DNA from: Nageia nagi
Lineage: Eukaryota > Pinophyta
Direction of reading: 5' to 3'
Assembly: GCA_050084985.1 (NCBI GenBank)
Contig: JBITNC010000001.1
Coordinates: 13,268,001-13,332,000 of the forward strand
DNA: 64,000 nt
This document shows positions 1 through 11,655 of this stretch, piece by piece. Below the pieces are notes generated by a model that had not been told where the DNA came from, did not search any database, and worked only from the letters and a program-made list of their open reading frames with translations. Position 1 is the stretch's first letter; every line of letters starts with the position of its first letter. Both the position numbers and the translations under genes were made by a program.

Positions 1-1847
1 CTCTTTTTTGAGAATACTCTTGAGAAGTGGTATCAATATCTGAGGATCTATCTCCCTTCTTCATGCCTATGAGATGGATAGTTTTCCTTCTACCTGCCTC
101 TCTTTTAATGTCTCCTTGAAAATTAGGAGAAAGTTGGCCAATTCGACAAAGATCTAGTATATTCACTCAAAACCTATCATATTAAATTTATCAAATAATT
201 CACCCTCAATGTAATGAATCTTTATTCTATACTAAAATATAAATTTTATGAAATAATAGATTTTATTGGGGCCCCATCCAAAACCTATTAATTGGTTAAG
301 GAATTCTAGGTTGAGGGTAAAATCTTGCCATTTACTTTCCTAGTTCCTATATTTATTTATCCCCTCAAGGGTCATCCAAGCCTTATTTAGGGGTGTAATT
401 TCCCATTCATGGTACATTTCTACTTCTTATTGAGTTTTATTTACAAAGTATTCCACATTGGGTCTATACTCATTGGCAAATGCTGGGCATTTCTTGTTTG
501 ACTTTATTATTTTTGTCATTTCCTTTGAAGGGTAATACATCCATGGAATTTTCACCATATCTAATTTGAAATTTTGTACAAATAATTTTGCAATTCTATC
601 TTTACAACCTACTTCTAAAAGAGAGAAAGTTTTAGTAGAAGCTAGTATATCTACAATAGATTTAAAACTACCATCGAAACCATACTTGGTCTTATGGAAT
701 ATAGATAAGGGGTTACATATTTAAGTAAGAAAAAGGGATGTTCAAAAAACCCATACCTCATAATCATGATGTGGTCTTTGAGAAAGTACTAATCACTAAC
801 TTTGTTTCCTTCATGTAGCTCCTACATTGCACTTTTACACAATTTGTTAGGGAGTCTTCTAGTCAAAATTTGCACTATTGTTGCATAGAATCTATCCATG
901 AACTCATAGTACAATCCATGCAACTTACTCAAAGTTAGCACTATAAAGTCAATTGGTATTGGTTTGATGTTAGGATTCATTGGTTGAATTAGCAACCCTA
1001 CCTCTATGAGTTTGTCAATATTTTGAAGGGCCAAAAGCTGCCAAAGATTTAAAGAATGTCTGAATTTTGATTTTTCAATTTTAAACACACATATCTTTGT
1101 TTCATTGGCAATGAAATATAAGAAATCATAGTATATGTGAGCCTTTGTGATATTATAATCCATATGTACCATAGCTTCATTTGCTTCAATCTAGGTTTTC
1201 TTTCCTAGAATAATTGATAGTGCCTACAACACTTCTCTATCCCTCTTCTTTTCAAATAGGGCTATCTCATAACTTGGCCAGAGTCATGTTGCATTGTTCC
1301 CTTGGTATCTCTCATCAATCCATTTTATCATCTCATATTTATTACCATATAATTCATTCTTCTTTCTTTTTAAATCAATTTATATTTTCACATTGAAGGT
1401 CCAATCCATTGGGATAGCAAACGCTTGGAGAATAGAGTCAAGGGAGTAGTCCAGTATTGCTTCAAATTTTAGCTTCAACTCATCTCCCTCTTCTTGGTGC
1501 TTGAACATTCTTATCTGGTAACCTTTCTAGTTATTCCTATGTGCAAGTGAATACAATAGCTCAAGGCACATGAATGATTCATAAGGCACATAATAAGCTA
1601 GGCCTTGGTTGATCATTACATCTCTATTTGAGTTTGCTATTGATTTCCATTTTTTGGAAACTTTAGGTGTCATGTGTTGTAGAAGGATGTGATTAGGATC
1701 AGGCCTCCATGTATCAATGTGATTAATTGCCCCCATCTTAGTCCAATTCACTCCTAGATCATTTTTAAGATATACTTCATGCATGGCTATCAAGTCAATA
1801 TCCACTTGCTCTATTTTAGCAACAGATGAAGATTGAGAGGCCATCAT
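1..1847 (-). pseudogene. Unidentified long frame downstream of element F integrase (ORFx)
   Basis: One minus-strand frame can be followed from a methionine at 1847 to about position 150 with roughly nine in-frame stops and no frameshift, giving about 560 codons. The open pieces at 1527-1847 and 822-1172 lie in the same frame, and the reading continues between and below them. I recognise no family. The start is MMASQSSSVAKIEQVDI; later parts are rich in W, Y and F (for example IPWMYYPSKEMTKI and FGWGPNKIYYF). It begins about 500 bases downstream of the integrase end of element F, on the same strand, with no visible LTR between. It could be an extra 3' ORF of that element, in the position env-like ORFs occupy in some plant gypsy elements, or part of another element. 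I see no signal peptide or membrane segment. Confidence 0.5.
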
Positions 1848-2384
1848 GGTGTCATCACTCTTTTTAGAACCTCTAGTTTACTTTTGAGACTATAATCACA
1901 CTATGCAATGTCCTACAACTCTCTATCTCCTTCTTCTACTCGGCTCTATAATTTGTAAGCTCTAGAAACTCTAAAAATTGGTATGATAAAAAATGGTTGT
2001 GTTGAGTTAAAGAGTATGCAAGATGTTTTATTTTTTCAAGGTTTATGAGTCTTCTATTAATGGTAATTAATGTTTGGGGATGTTAAGATCCACACACTAT
2101 ATGAATTGGGCTAGCACAAGTTGGATGAGTCAATTTGGGGTGTGCTAGATTTAACTTGGGGTACCTGTGTGATGGTTTGAGAAATTTAAGGAAATCTTTT
2201 CTTAAATGCTACCTTATTCAGCTAACAACTAAGAAACATACTAAAATTAATCTAGATGATGTTGAATTAATGTTAAGCATCAATAGTTACCTACTTTTTT
2301 GAGAGCTATGCCTAGAATATGTACAAGCCCCTATTTTTTTTACACTATATAATATCTATTGGGTGTCAAAAGATCACCTTACCA
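1848..2384. other. Spacer between integrase and ORFx
   Basis: AT-rich spacer with stops in all frames I followed. No LTR end, polypurine tract or promoter is evident, which favours integrase and ORFx belonging to one element. Confidence 0.4.
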
Positions 2385-3520
2385 CTTGGTAATGTTTCAA
2401 ATAAATCTTGTTAATGGGAATAGATAATTCTTGGTACCCAATGATATATTACAATCTAAATACATTACTTTGCATGGCTTAAGTGATGATATAAGGCCCA
2501 CTCCATAGAGAATTGAATTTTTGGTATCTTTCAGGCTTTGCTCTTTCCTCATCCCATTTGAGAACAATGACACCTAATTCAAACTTTAGAAAAAAAGATT
2601 TTTTCTTATCAAACCATTTCTTTACAATGTGTTGATGATGCTAAAATGATTCATATGCTTTATTTTGGTCCTCATCTAATTTTAAGATCTAAATATACTT
2701 GGAATGTAAGGGCTTGAATTCATGATCACCCACTTCTTGTAGGATTCTCAATGCGAGTAACTCAATGTGTATTGGTAACATAGGTCTTTTGCCATATACT
2801 AGTGCATATGGAGATGTTTTGATTGTTGATTTAATGCTAATTCTATATGACCATAATGTAAGGTCCAATTATGTGTGCCATTATCTAGGATTCCCTTCAA
2901 TTGTTCTTTTCATGATTCGAGTTAAGTTTTGATTAGTTGATTTAGCTAACCCATTATCTTGCAGGTAATAATTTGAAGAGAATAGCTAGTATATTCCATA
3001 TTTAGCAACAAATTTTGATAATTTACCTCTAATAAATGTTGAGCTATTATCTAAGATAATAGTTTATGGGATGCCAAAGTGAGTGATTATTCTTTTGATC
3101 ATTTCTATCACTACTTCTTGATTTGCATTTTTACATAACATAGCTTTTGACCATCTAGTGAAGTAATTAGTTGTAGTCAAGATGAACTTGTGGCCTATTG
3201 AGGAATTTGGGTTTATAACACCAATGAGGTCCATACCCCATTATTGAAAAGGTTCCACAACTACCATAGGTTTTAGAGGCATGGTAGCTTATCTTCTCTT
3301 TTCTATGAATCTATTACATTAATCACACTCTCGAGCAATCTCTAATGAATTTTGAAATATAGTTGGCCAATAATATCTATCTTGTAAAACTTTTGCTACT
3401 ATAATTGGTCCACTATAATGCCCACTAGAGAATCCATAATAAAATTCATGCAATCTTCTTCAAGATTCATCATGATTCACACATCTTAATAGGGTTTGAT
3501 AAAAAAATTATACAGATGGT
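2385..3520 (-). pseudogene. Ty3/gypsy integrase of element F, decayed
   Basis: Read on the minus strand, the frame shows an N-terminal zinc-binding region (HEFYYGFSSGHYSGP then a damaged C-x2-C pair), a core with WGMDLIGVINPNSS carrying the first Asp, an ILDNSS segment with the second, and NGLAKSTNQN where NGLAESTN is expected, so the catalytic Glu is now Lys. A C-terminal stretch with WSGPYII and YLKHY closes the domain, and no chromodomain is visible. Several stops interrupt it (for example before the second C of the zinc pair). This is the cDNA-joining enzyme of a Ty3/gypsy element; it sits directly downstream of the RNase H and is inactive as it stands. Confidence 0.85.
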
Positions 3521-3619
3521 CATCTATCATGATAAACTTAAGGGCATGCAACTTGAATATCCTCTTCTGAAATTTGTCCAAAGCTTCAAGACACCATTTT
3601 GAAAATAAAAAATAATTTA

Positions 3620-4190
3620 TTTAATCCAATCACTTTCTTCATTTAGTTATTGTTCATCCTCTAGAATAGCAATCATATGTGAAGCTTTAACTATATTTTC
3701 ACAGAGATCCCTACCTTTTATTAGCTTGGTTAACTTAATTTCTATATCATAATCCATTATTTTAGTAATACAACTAGCATTTCCTTCACCTAGGTCTCCT
3801 TGTATAACATAATTTCTTACATTTGGATGGATAGTAAATATAAGGATTCTATTGTGGAAGACATAATGCTTGAATTTTTTCAATCCCTTCATTATGTAAA
3901 ACACTTGCTTTTCAATAAATGAGTACCTTTGCTAGTGTTGATGTAGTGTTTGGCTATAAAAGGCAATTAAATGTTCTTCTTTGTTATCATCTTTTTGTGC
4001 TAGAATTGTAGCAATGCTTCTATCTGCTCCATTTACATACATGATGAAATATTTTGACATATCAATATTTTTAAGCATAGGAGCTTCTATTATAGCCCTT
4101 TTAATTTCTTTAAAGGCTAGTTTTGCTTCACTTAACTAAGAGAATATAACATCTTTCTTTAGCATTGAAGTGATTAAAGATACAATTTCT
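3620..4190 (-). pseudogene. Ty3/gypsy RNase H (RT-linked) of element F
   Basis: The minus-strand frame reads through SKYFIMYVNGADRSIATIL, HLIAFYSQTLHQH and FIEKQVFYIMKGLKKFKHYV, the usual RNase H layout behind a gypsy RT. The first catalytic Asp (normally xxxDAS) reads as N in YVNGADRS. At least one stop lies between TLHQH and QRYSF. The longest open part is 3647-3904. The domain follows the RT without a gap and precedes the integrase. In an active element it would degrade the RNA strand of the RNA:DNA hybrid. Confidence 0.75.
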
Positions 4191-4194
4191 AAAA

Positions 4195-4965
4195 AATCAT
4201 TAATGAATTTTCTAATAAAATTGATCTAACCAAGGAATGATTGTAAAGCTTTTTTGTTGGAAGGGAGTGGAAATGCTTCAATAGCTTTCACTCTGTTTGG
4301 ATCCATTGCTAACCCTTCATTTGAGATGATGTGGCCAAATAATTTTCCTTGGTTAACCATAAAGAGTAATTTTTTTGGATTAATTGAAATGCCAAATTTT
4401 ATGCATTTTTCAAAAACTTGTCTAAAATGTTCTAGATGATCATTTCTATTTTTAGAGAATACTATAATATCATTTATATATACTAATATAATTTTATTTA
4501 TTAGTTCACTAAATGCATGATTCATGGCTCTTTGAAAAGTAGCTTCTGCATTAGAAAGACCAAAAGGCATTTTTTGAAAAGCAAATGTCCCCCATTTGGT
4601 TGTAAATGCACTTTTGTATTGATCTTCATCTTTTACCTCAAATATAGTTAAATCCTAAGTAACCATCAATCATTGAAAAATAGCAAACTCCAACTACTAT
4701 ATGCAAGATCTATTCCATGGGTGGGAGAGGATACTTATCTTTGAGAGATACTTGATTCAAATTTTTGAAATCAACACATAGTCTAATTTCTCCACTTTTA
4801 TTTATAATAGAAACTAGATTTGCAACCCAAGAAGAATGCTTGATAGGATAAATAATTTTTTAATCAAGTAATTTAATCAATTCTTATTTCATAGCTTCCT
4901 TTATTTTTGGGTTGAATGGTCTTTATTTTTTCTTATATGGTTTGACATCTAGTTCAAGCTCAATT
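4195..4965 (-). pseudogene. Ty3/gypsy reverse transcriptase of element F
   Basis: The frame shows the gypsy RT blocks in order: SSWVANLVSI, GEIRLCVDFKNLNQ, KYPLPP, SMIDGYLG, FAFQKMPFGLSNAEATFQRAMN, and the catalytic box. That box reads LVYINDIIVFS instead of YVDD/YIDD, so the first of its two Asp is Asn and the enzyme should be dead. FGHIISNEGLAMDP and the connection to RNase H follow. Stops occur in the N-terminal third. The clean open stretch is 4226-4570. The element is gypsy because RT precedes integrase. Confidence 0.88.
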
Positions 4966-5289
4966 ATGTGTTGGATGACACTTTTATCATATGTATTAAT
5001 ATCATCATAAGTATAGGCAATTACTTTGGAAAACTCACGATAAATTTAATACATAACAACTTTTTCTTCATCAAAACACTCTGAACCAACCTTTATATAT
5101 TTATCAGGTTCTATCTCCAACTCAACATAATTCTCCTTTTGAATGGCCAAAGATTTAACCTTTTGGACATCTTCTAAATTAAACAATATTTCAAAGGAGA
5201 GTAATCCTTTTGGTATAACATTATTTTTTAGTTGAACAATATCTAATTCTTGAAAATAATTAGGTAATTTCTAAATACCAAAAGTGTGA

Positions 5290-5825
5290 GCCATTTCTTC
5301 ATCGAAGAGGAAGTTCATAATATGCTCATCAGAGTTGAATACTTGCTAGAAATTTGCAGCATCAGATATTGAAGGCCTACATTGAACTTTGACTCCAAGA
5401 GCTTATATTTTATAATTAGGAAGCTTATATCATACCCCTCTTCCTACAAGTGCATCAGATATTTGGTTGTACCTTCTAGGAATAGATATAAAATTTATAA
5501 TCAAGAATGACTCTAATAAATCTTAAACTCTATTTTTGTAGGTCTTTAGATAAATGATTTTTACACTAATCTAGTTTCTAAGTTACTTTATAATTAGTTC
5601 TAAATTACCATGGATAATTAAGCATCTAATGCCTATAATGACTTCTTTAGATAACCCTAAGCAAAGGGCTTCATACTCAACAACATTATTTATACAAATC
5701 CATATGAATCTAAAGGAGAATCTTTTTATATGTCCCTTTGGATATTTGAATACAACTCTAGCTCCACATCCATGCTTACATCTAGATCTATCAAAGTACA
5801 TTGTCCATATTTCATGTTCTTTTTA
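5290..5825 (-). pseudogene. Additional RNase H-like domain located upstream of RT in element F
   Basis: The frame reads EHEIWTMYFDRSRCKHGCGA, then NNVVEYEALCLGL, LIIHGNLELII and finally IPRRYNQISDAL. These match the four motif blocks of the second, archaeal-type RNase H of Tat-like plant gypsy elements (compare element E at 60447-60860: YFDGSRCMHGSGAG, NNMVEYEALILGL, IYGDSQLIVK, NRLADAM). Here the third acidic residue is N (HGNLEL versus YGDSQL) and a stop follows IIK where Q is expected. In element E and in canonical Tat elements this domain lies between the RT-linked RNase H and integrase. Here it lies between protease and RT. Identification is by motif reading only. Confidence 0.75.
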
Positions 5826-5833
5826 AGCTCTAA

Positions 5834-6480
5834 CTAAATATCTTCATATAAATAATAATTACTCATGACAACATCTATGATTTTATAATTTAAATCATTT
5901 GTTGAAAGAACTTTAGTTGTTAGTAGTGATTCTCTAAGTGTGTCTCTTTTAAATATTTCCACAGGTTGGGGACCATTTAAATAGTTTTGTTGTATGATTT
6001 TCTTAAGATGAACACTTTTGGTGCCCTCATTCAAAATTTTTACTTATTTGTCTTTGAAGGGAAGTAGAAGATGATAAACATAGTCTAGAGCTAAGTACCC
6101 TCCCAATTTAATAGTGAATTCTCTTGAAATACATATTCCAAACAAAGGTGGAAGATCAACCATAATGATATCTTGGATAACACAAATGTCAAAGAATGCA
6201 TTCAAAGTTATTGGGAATCCTTTAACACTACCAAAAACATCTATAGAGGAAGAATCTAACTATATGACACTATCAATACATATTATAATATCCAGTTTCA
6301 TTTCATTTGCAATAGCTTTAGGGATCATAATTATTATAGATCTAGTATTTATCATATAGTTATCTACTACCTAACCTTCTAATATTAGGGATAGATAGAA
6401 TGGTGAAGGTCTTATTATACCTACTAGAGAAAGAGGGATATAATTAGATATTGCAAAGATAGGATTTCCTTCATTCACAC
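5834..6480 (-). pseudogene. Protease region of element F
   Basis: The minus-strand frame between gag and the RNase H-like domain contains INTRSIIIMIPKAIANEM, DVFGSVKGFPITLNAFFDIC and IIMVDLPPLFGICISREF, a layout like the C-terminal half of a plant gypsy aspartic protease (central hydrophobic strands, then a VDLPP and LFG segment). The N-terminal D-S/T-G motif is not intact in my reading. Stops split it into pieces such as 5834-6034. The protease would cut the polyprotein. The call rests on position and partial similarity. Confidence 0.5.
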
Positions 6481-7990
6481 TCTTTTTACTATTCCTTAAT
6501 TTCAAAGCTTCTTGCAAAAGATCTAATTAACCTAATATCTTTAATGCATCAAACATAATCATCTTAGAAGGAGTTTTATTTAGTTTTTCCATAATATTAT
6601 ATGGAACATATAGGTTAAACTTACTTGATTTCACTTGTTGGTGTGTTCTGAATTATTGAGTGGCCTTTTCCTTATGATAATAAGTAATTAAAGGATACCT
6701 TAATGTACTAGGTCTCTCCTTCTATGGTAATTCTTTTCTAGCTATAGTAGGTTTTATTTCAACTGAAACATTAGTACCCAAATTTTGAGAAACATTTCCT
6801 AGATATTGGAAAACATTACCCAAATTTTAAGAAACATTACTTGAATTTTGGAAAACATTACTTGGATTTGTTGGCAATTGATATTGTTGATTCTGAGGCT
6901 AGGCTAAGGAAGCCTTAGCTTTCTTAGGTTTAGGTTGTACTAGAATAGATGCTCAATATTACTGAGTGACTTATGGTTGCTTTGGAATCTTTGAAGAAGT
7001 AGCTCTAGTTTTAACACAATTGGCTTTTTCTCCATCATATCCTAAAAGCTAAAAATTTACCATTGTGAGATAAATAACAAGATCTAATGCAAGTTCCACC
7101 ATATGATCAAAATTTAATCCCAAACATTGATGTTGATAAACTACACATGAATATAGAAAATGAGGAGCTAAACATGGTGAACACTATTTTGTAATGCTCA
7201 GAGAAACACTTTTTGCAAAACTTATCATAATAGTATTTTCAATTATTTTGGGGATGCTTGACTATTCTAGTTGGTTCACCTTGGGCTAGAATCTGGGTTG
7301 ATACTAGTTATCATATATTATATAATTAAAACCTTGATTCTACTTTTCCTATAGAGTGAGCTTATTGGTAAGGTTACTGATAGTTATCTCTAACTACCTT
7401 ATTATTTTCTCTTCTTGACATTTAGCATCATTACTAGCACTAGTAGATGTAGGAGTACATAATGCTAGTACTTGATTTTGGATAATAGGTTTGGGAGGAG
7501 GTGGTAAGGCTAAAAATCTATGATAAGCAATTTGTGGAACTTATTTAGTAGGTAAATTAGGAAAGTATGGTGAGATTTCTAAACCATTTAGCTACTTTTC
7601 CTTTAAAAAGTGTCATAACAACTTGTTCATCAAGGTGTCATTAGTGATATCAAAGCTTGAAGCCAACAAAGATACATCTTAACAATGTTCATATAGTGTC
7701 TTACCAGACCCATCATATTTTGGCAAAACTTTGAATGTTGCTTGAGGTATAGCAAGGGAGCTAGCAACAACAACTAAAGGATGACCATTATTCCAAGCAA
7801 GAAATTCTATTAGCTAAGCCATGCTTGGAGTATGAGTAGTAAGTGAAAGATTCTTAGAGGTTGAATCAAATATGGATGCTTGTGGAATTTCCCTTAAGGG
7901 AATTACTAGGGATACAACTTGGGAATTCTTTTGCCTAGTCCTACTATGAGGAACTAACAAATCTTAGAATCTAAGCTATCTAAGGGAATT
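6481..7990 (-). pseudogene. Gag region of element F
   Basis: A decayed frame runs from about 7990 to the protease. It includes LAWNNGHPLVVVASSLAIPQATFKVLPKYDGSG and LMNKLLWHFLKEK, resembling the PKFxGxxDP...LxLFPxSLxGxAxxWF core of gypsy Gag. This is followed by a proline-rich part and by degenerate Asn/Gln/Gly repeats (NVFQNSSNVS, NLGNVFQYLGNVSQNLGTNV). I do not see a zinc knuckle. Many stops are present. It follows a primer-binding-like site at about 8051-8068. Confidence 0.55.
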
Positions 7991-8050
7991 TATAGCACTA
8001 CTTCTAGTAAGTCTATATTTTAGAGGTACTAGGGTTCAAATGTTGATTGG

Positions 8051-8068
8051 TTAATAGCAGAGTCACCA
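8051..8068 (-). promoter_or_regulatory. Probable primer-binding site of element F
   Basis: On the minus strand this reads TGGTGACTCTGCTATTAA, close to the TGGCGACTCCGCTGGGGA class of tRNA primer sites found behind plant gypsy LTRs. It lies just upstream of gag and marks the inner end of the 5' LTR at about position 8070. The outer LTR end was not found, and the second LTR lies outside the window. Confidence 0.5.
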
Positions 8069-8069
8069 A

Positions 8070-9310
8070 TAAGGTTAAAAGAAACTTATAATATTTGAAG
8101 GATCCAATTGATAGCCCACCAAACATGACTATTTGGCCCATCTACATCCACTAATATGTAATTTAGTTTATGTCCCATCAGGTGTACCAAAAATAGATCT
8201 ATCTACTATTGATTGGTATAGTGTAACCTCAAAGAGTTTGGTTTGGTCAAGTTCTCCACTACCCGCAATGGTAGGTTCCTTGAGAGAGAAGAAGATGGTG
8301 GGGATGCACTCATGTTGGCTTTTTGCTAAATCTCTAGATTATAGGCTAGTTTCTATCTATTTTGAAGGTTCAAACTAATAGGAAAAATATAAAAAGGTAA
8401 AGAGTTACAAGGAAATGATAAGCAAATTGAATTAAAACTTAAAATAAAAAATGTAAAACCTAGGCATTGCAACATAAGTAGCAATCCATAGCTAGGATCA
8501 AGAATAGGAAGCTATCTTACCATTGGATTCTTGCAATCACAATACATAACCATAATTTTAAGAAAACATCTCACACATAATATTCACAAAAATAATAAAT
8601 AGCCACTTGTTGCAAGAGGGTAAAGCATTATCTATTTGTATTATCATATGTGAAAGTATCTTACAAATCTAGGCAAATTTGCTAAAATGTTCAACCACTT
8701 TAACTTCTAACAGTTCATCATTTATACATTTTCCTCCCTATTTGGGTGGTTGCATCTCATTAATATACATAATTACTCATCTTAAATGAAATAATCAAAG
8801 CAAAACTATTCACAATAAATACTACAACTATGTTAGATTACACAATGAATAAGTACCAACAACATGACTATCTAGGAATTTGTAATTTTTAAATAGCCAT
8901 GTCCATAGAGCCATAATCCTTCTAAAATGTTGTTGACTACTCCTTATTCGGCCTTGTATTTGATTGAAGATGGCACTATAGCTAATTGACTAAGTACTTG
9001 TATGCAACTTGATAGGTACAATTTGGTACTATGTTATGTCGATAGACATCTACTTCTCTACAACTATTGATGATCCATACTATAGATGTGAATGAACAAA
9101 GTAATGGGGTTTCATGATCAATATATCAACTTGGTTTGAGAATAAATTACTACTGTTATGTGGAAATGAGTTGGATTTGACATATTAATAAGGCCTCAGG
9201 GGTCAAACACTTAAGATCAAGTGGACTTGGGATTTACTTCTTACTCATTACTCTTACCTCAATATGGTAGGTTGTATTTCCTTTCTCCAAGCATTGTTAA
9301 TGATCTAACT
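8070..9310 (-). repeat. Presumed 5' LTR of element F, inner part
   Basis: Non-coding AT-rich DNA adjoining the primer-binding-like site. The small plus-strand ORF at 8133-8378 lies inside it and has no recognisable product. With no partner LTR in the window, the outer boundary cannot be set. The LTR may extend through the minisatellites to about 9900 or beyond. Confidence 0.35.
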
Positions 9311-9705
9311 GAGACTTGCTAATTTTAGCCAAAAATTATGAGATCATTACTCAAAATTGGTGGGCTTTTTTTGATATCTTCATGAATCATCACCCATCAT
9401 TACTTGTTTTGGGACTTGCTAATTTTAGCCATAAACTATGATGTCATTACTCAAAATTGATGGTCTTTGTTTGATATCTTCCTAAATATCACTCACCATT
9501 ACTTGTTCTGGGACCTGCTAATTTTAGCCATAAACTATGATGTCATCTCTTAAAATTAGTAGGCTTTGTTTGATATCTTCTTGAATCATCACCTGTCATT
9601 ACTTGTTCTAGGACCTATTAATTTTAGCCATAAACTATGACATCATCACTTAAAATTAGTGAAATTTATTTGATATCTTGGAATTGTATTTATAATAACT
9701 ATTAG
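9311..9705. repeat. Minisatellite of about 100 bp period, four units
   Basis: Units start at about 9311, 9411, 9510 and 9610, each opening with a variant of GGGACTTGCTAATTTTAGCC and containing TTGATATCTT; the last is incomplete. They are diverged by several bases each. Confidence 0.85.
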
Positions 9706-9707
9706 GC

Positions 9708-9896
9708 ACTTTATATTTATACAACTCTTGAACACTTTGTATTTACATGACTCTCAAATACTTTGTATTTACACAACTCCTAGACACTTTGTATTTACAC
9801 AACTCTCAGACACTTTGTATTTACATAACTCCCAAACACTTTGTATTTACACAACTCTTGAACACTTTGTATTTACATGATGCTCAAACACTTTGA
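9708..9896. repeat. Minisatellite of 26 bp period, about seven units
   Basis: Imperfect head-to-tail copies of CACTTTGTATTTACACAACT plus six variable bases. It abuts the 100 bp array, so both probably arose within one LTR. Confidence 0.85.
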
Positions 9897-9899
9897 TAG

Positions 9900-11655
9900 G
9901 AAATTTACAAGGCAAAATATCTAAGACAAAGACTTGCACATACAATAGTTGGATTATATACACAATAGCCAACTATTAATAACACCCAAAACTCTTTAGA
10001 TTAAGGGCTTATAGAAGATTCATATTTCATGTTAAAGGGAATAGAATTTGGAATAGAAATAATTTGTGAAAAGAATCAAAAAATAAAATAATGATAGTAT
10101 TACCCCAACTCATAGTGCAATTTTGAAGGAATACAACTAAGTACCCAATCTTGGTTATCATCATTAAGTCCTAGTTCCTCTCTATTGTAGTTTATGAAGA
10201 TCGAATAAATATTATAAGGATCATTAAGGATGGCATCAATATTCTTGAAATTATTAGGAGTTGGATTTTTAGGCTATAAAGTGAAATCTATTATGTCTCT
10301 ATCGATGGTGTTTCTAGAAATTCCCATAGGATGATTGGATGTTTCCAACCAAGAAAATTCATCACTTCATGATCAATCATACTCTATGAAAGCCTCATCA
10401 TTTGATTATGATGATACAATATCTTCAATTAATACCATGTTAATCATAGGTTCACATGTAAAAGAAATTTATTATGAAGAGGATTGAATAATATGATGGT
10501 TTTCTATTTGACGGATTCTTAAGAAGGATAATGCACTATTATCTAATCGAGGTTAATGTGGAGCTGGATGTACATGTGGTAAAAATGATTCTTTTTAGTT
10601 TCTAGACTAATTAACAATATCCAAAAATAAATAAATGATAGTAATCATAAATTATCTTTTCCTTGATAAATGATGTGCTATACCTTGAATAATCTCATCT
10701 TGGAAAAGCCATTTATATTTGCGGTAACCTAGCCTATGACATCATTGCACTCTTTCATTGATGCTACAATCTATAACAATACAAGGCACAACATGAGGCA
10801 AATAAAGATATATCATATTAATGTATTCAACTTCTTGCCTTTTTATAAACATCACTTCACACATGTAAATATCTATTATTAACATTTTATTATGAATATC
10901 AACTTCCCATGCTAATGATATTTCTTTGGGGATATGGACTTATACACTATTAACCTTTGTATATATAATGGGAGGGTAAAAATTGATTTGATATCTTGAT
11001 ATTCAAATGAATATATCAACCTAAGAGAGTAATCTCTAGAATAATGATGCGGTAAAGGATTGACTACCTAAATCGGATCAATCATGAAGGAAGCACCTAT
11101 CATATTAACATGTTGCACTGATATATCAATATTTTCTTAGGTAAAATTAACATAGTTAACATGGTTGTTGCGTGTTTGTTTAATAACCAAGTATTGCATT
11201 TTGATTTCAAGTTTCTCATCAACATACCAATTGAAATTGATATCTAGTGTGTAATATCACCTTGTTCTTATTCATTTGTAAAAGACTCAATGTTTAACTC
11301 ATCACATTCATTAATAGGCCTTTTTTGCATATCAATTCTCTATCCTAAACCCCTTTTATCATTAGGAATTTGATATACTAGGTGAATTGTATATTTAGGG
11401 AATTTTTTATGACAAAAAAACCCATATCTTTACCAATTATGTCTCATAAAGTGCCTTTTTGGAAAGTTAAGAGACCTAGGAAATAAATAACTTATATAAA
11501 AAAAAAACTATTTATTTCCTTTCACATGTAGGGACATATGCATAGGTATACCATGGCTAGTATACACCACTAAATTTTTCTTAGGAGAGATCCCTAAAGG
11601 CATGAGTGTTCCTATTACAAAAGGAGAGGGATTAGGATGACCAACATCTCAAATG
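9900..11655 (-). pseudogene. Unidentified decayed coding remnant and spacer
   Basis: On the minus strand, 10500 to 10080 gives a protein-like frame with few stops: SNDEAFIEYD, DEFSWLETSNHPMGISRN, PTPNNFKNIDAILNDPYNIY, and REELGLNDDNQDWVLSCIPSKLHYELG. Further upstream (about 10780-10680) is CHRLGYRKYKWLFQDEIIQGIAHHLSRK. I recognise no domain. The acidic, W-containing segments could come from a polyprotein linker. The rest, to the LTR of element B, shows nothing I can name. Confidence 0.35.

Noticed and set aside
1214-1396. 60-codon plus-strand ORF
   Set aside because: Antisense to the long frame at 1-1847; no motif.
8133-8378. 81-codon plus-strand ORF next to the primer site of F
   Set aside because: Lies in the presumed LTR, antisense to the element, with no recognisable motif.
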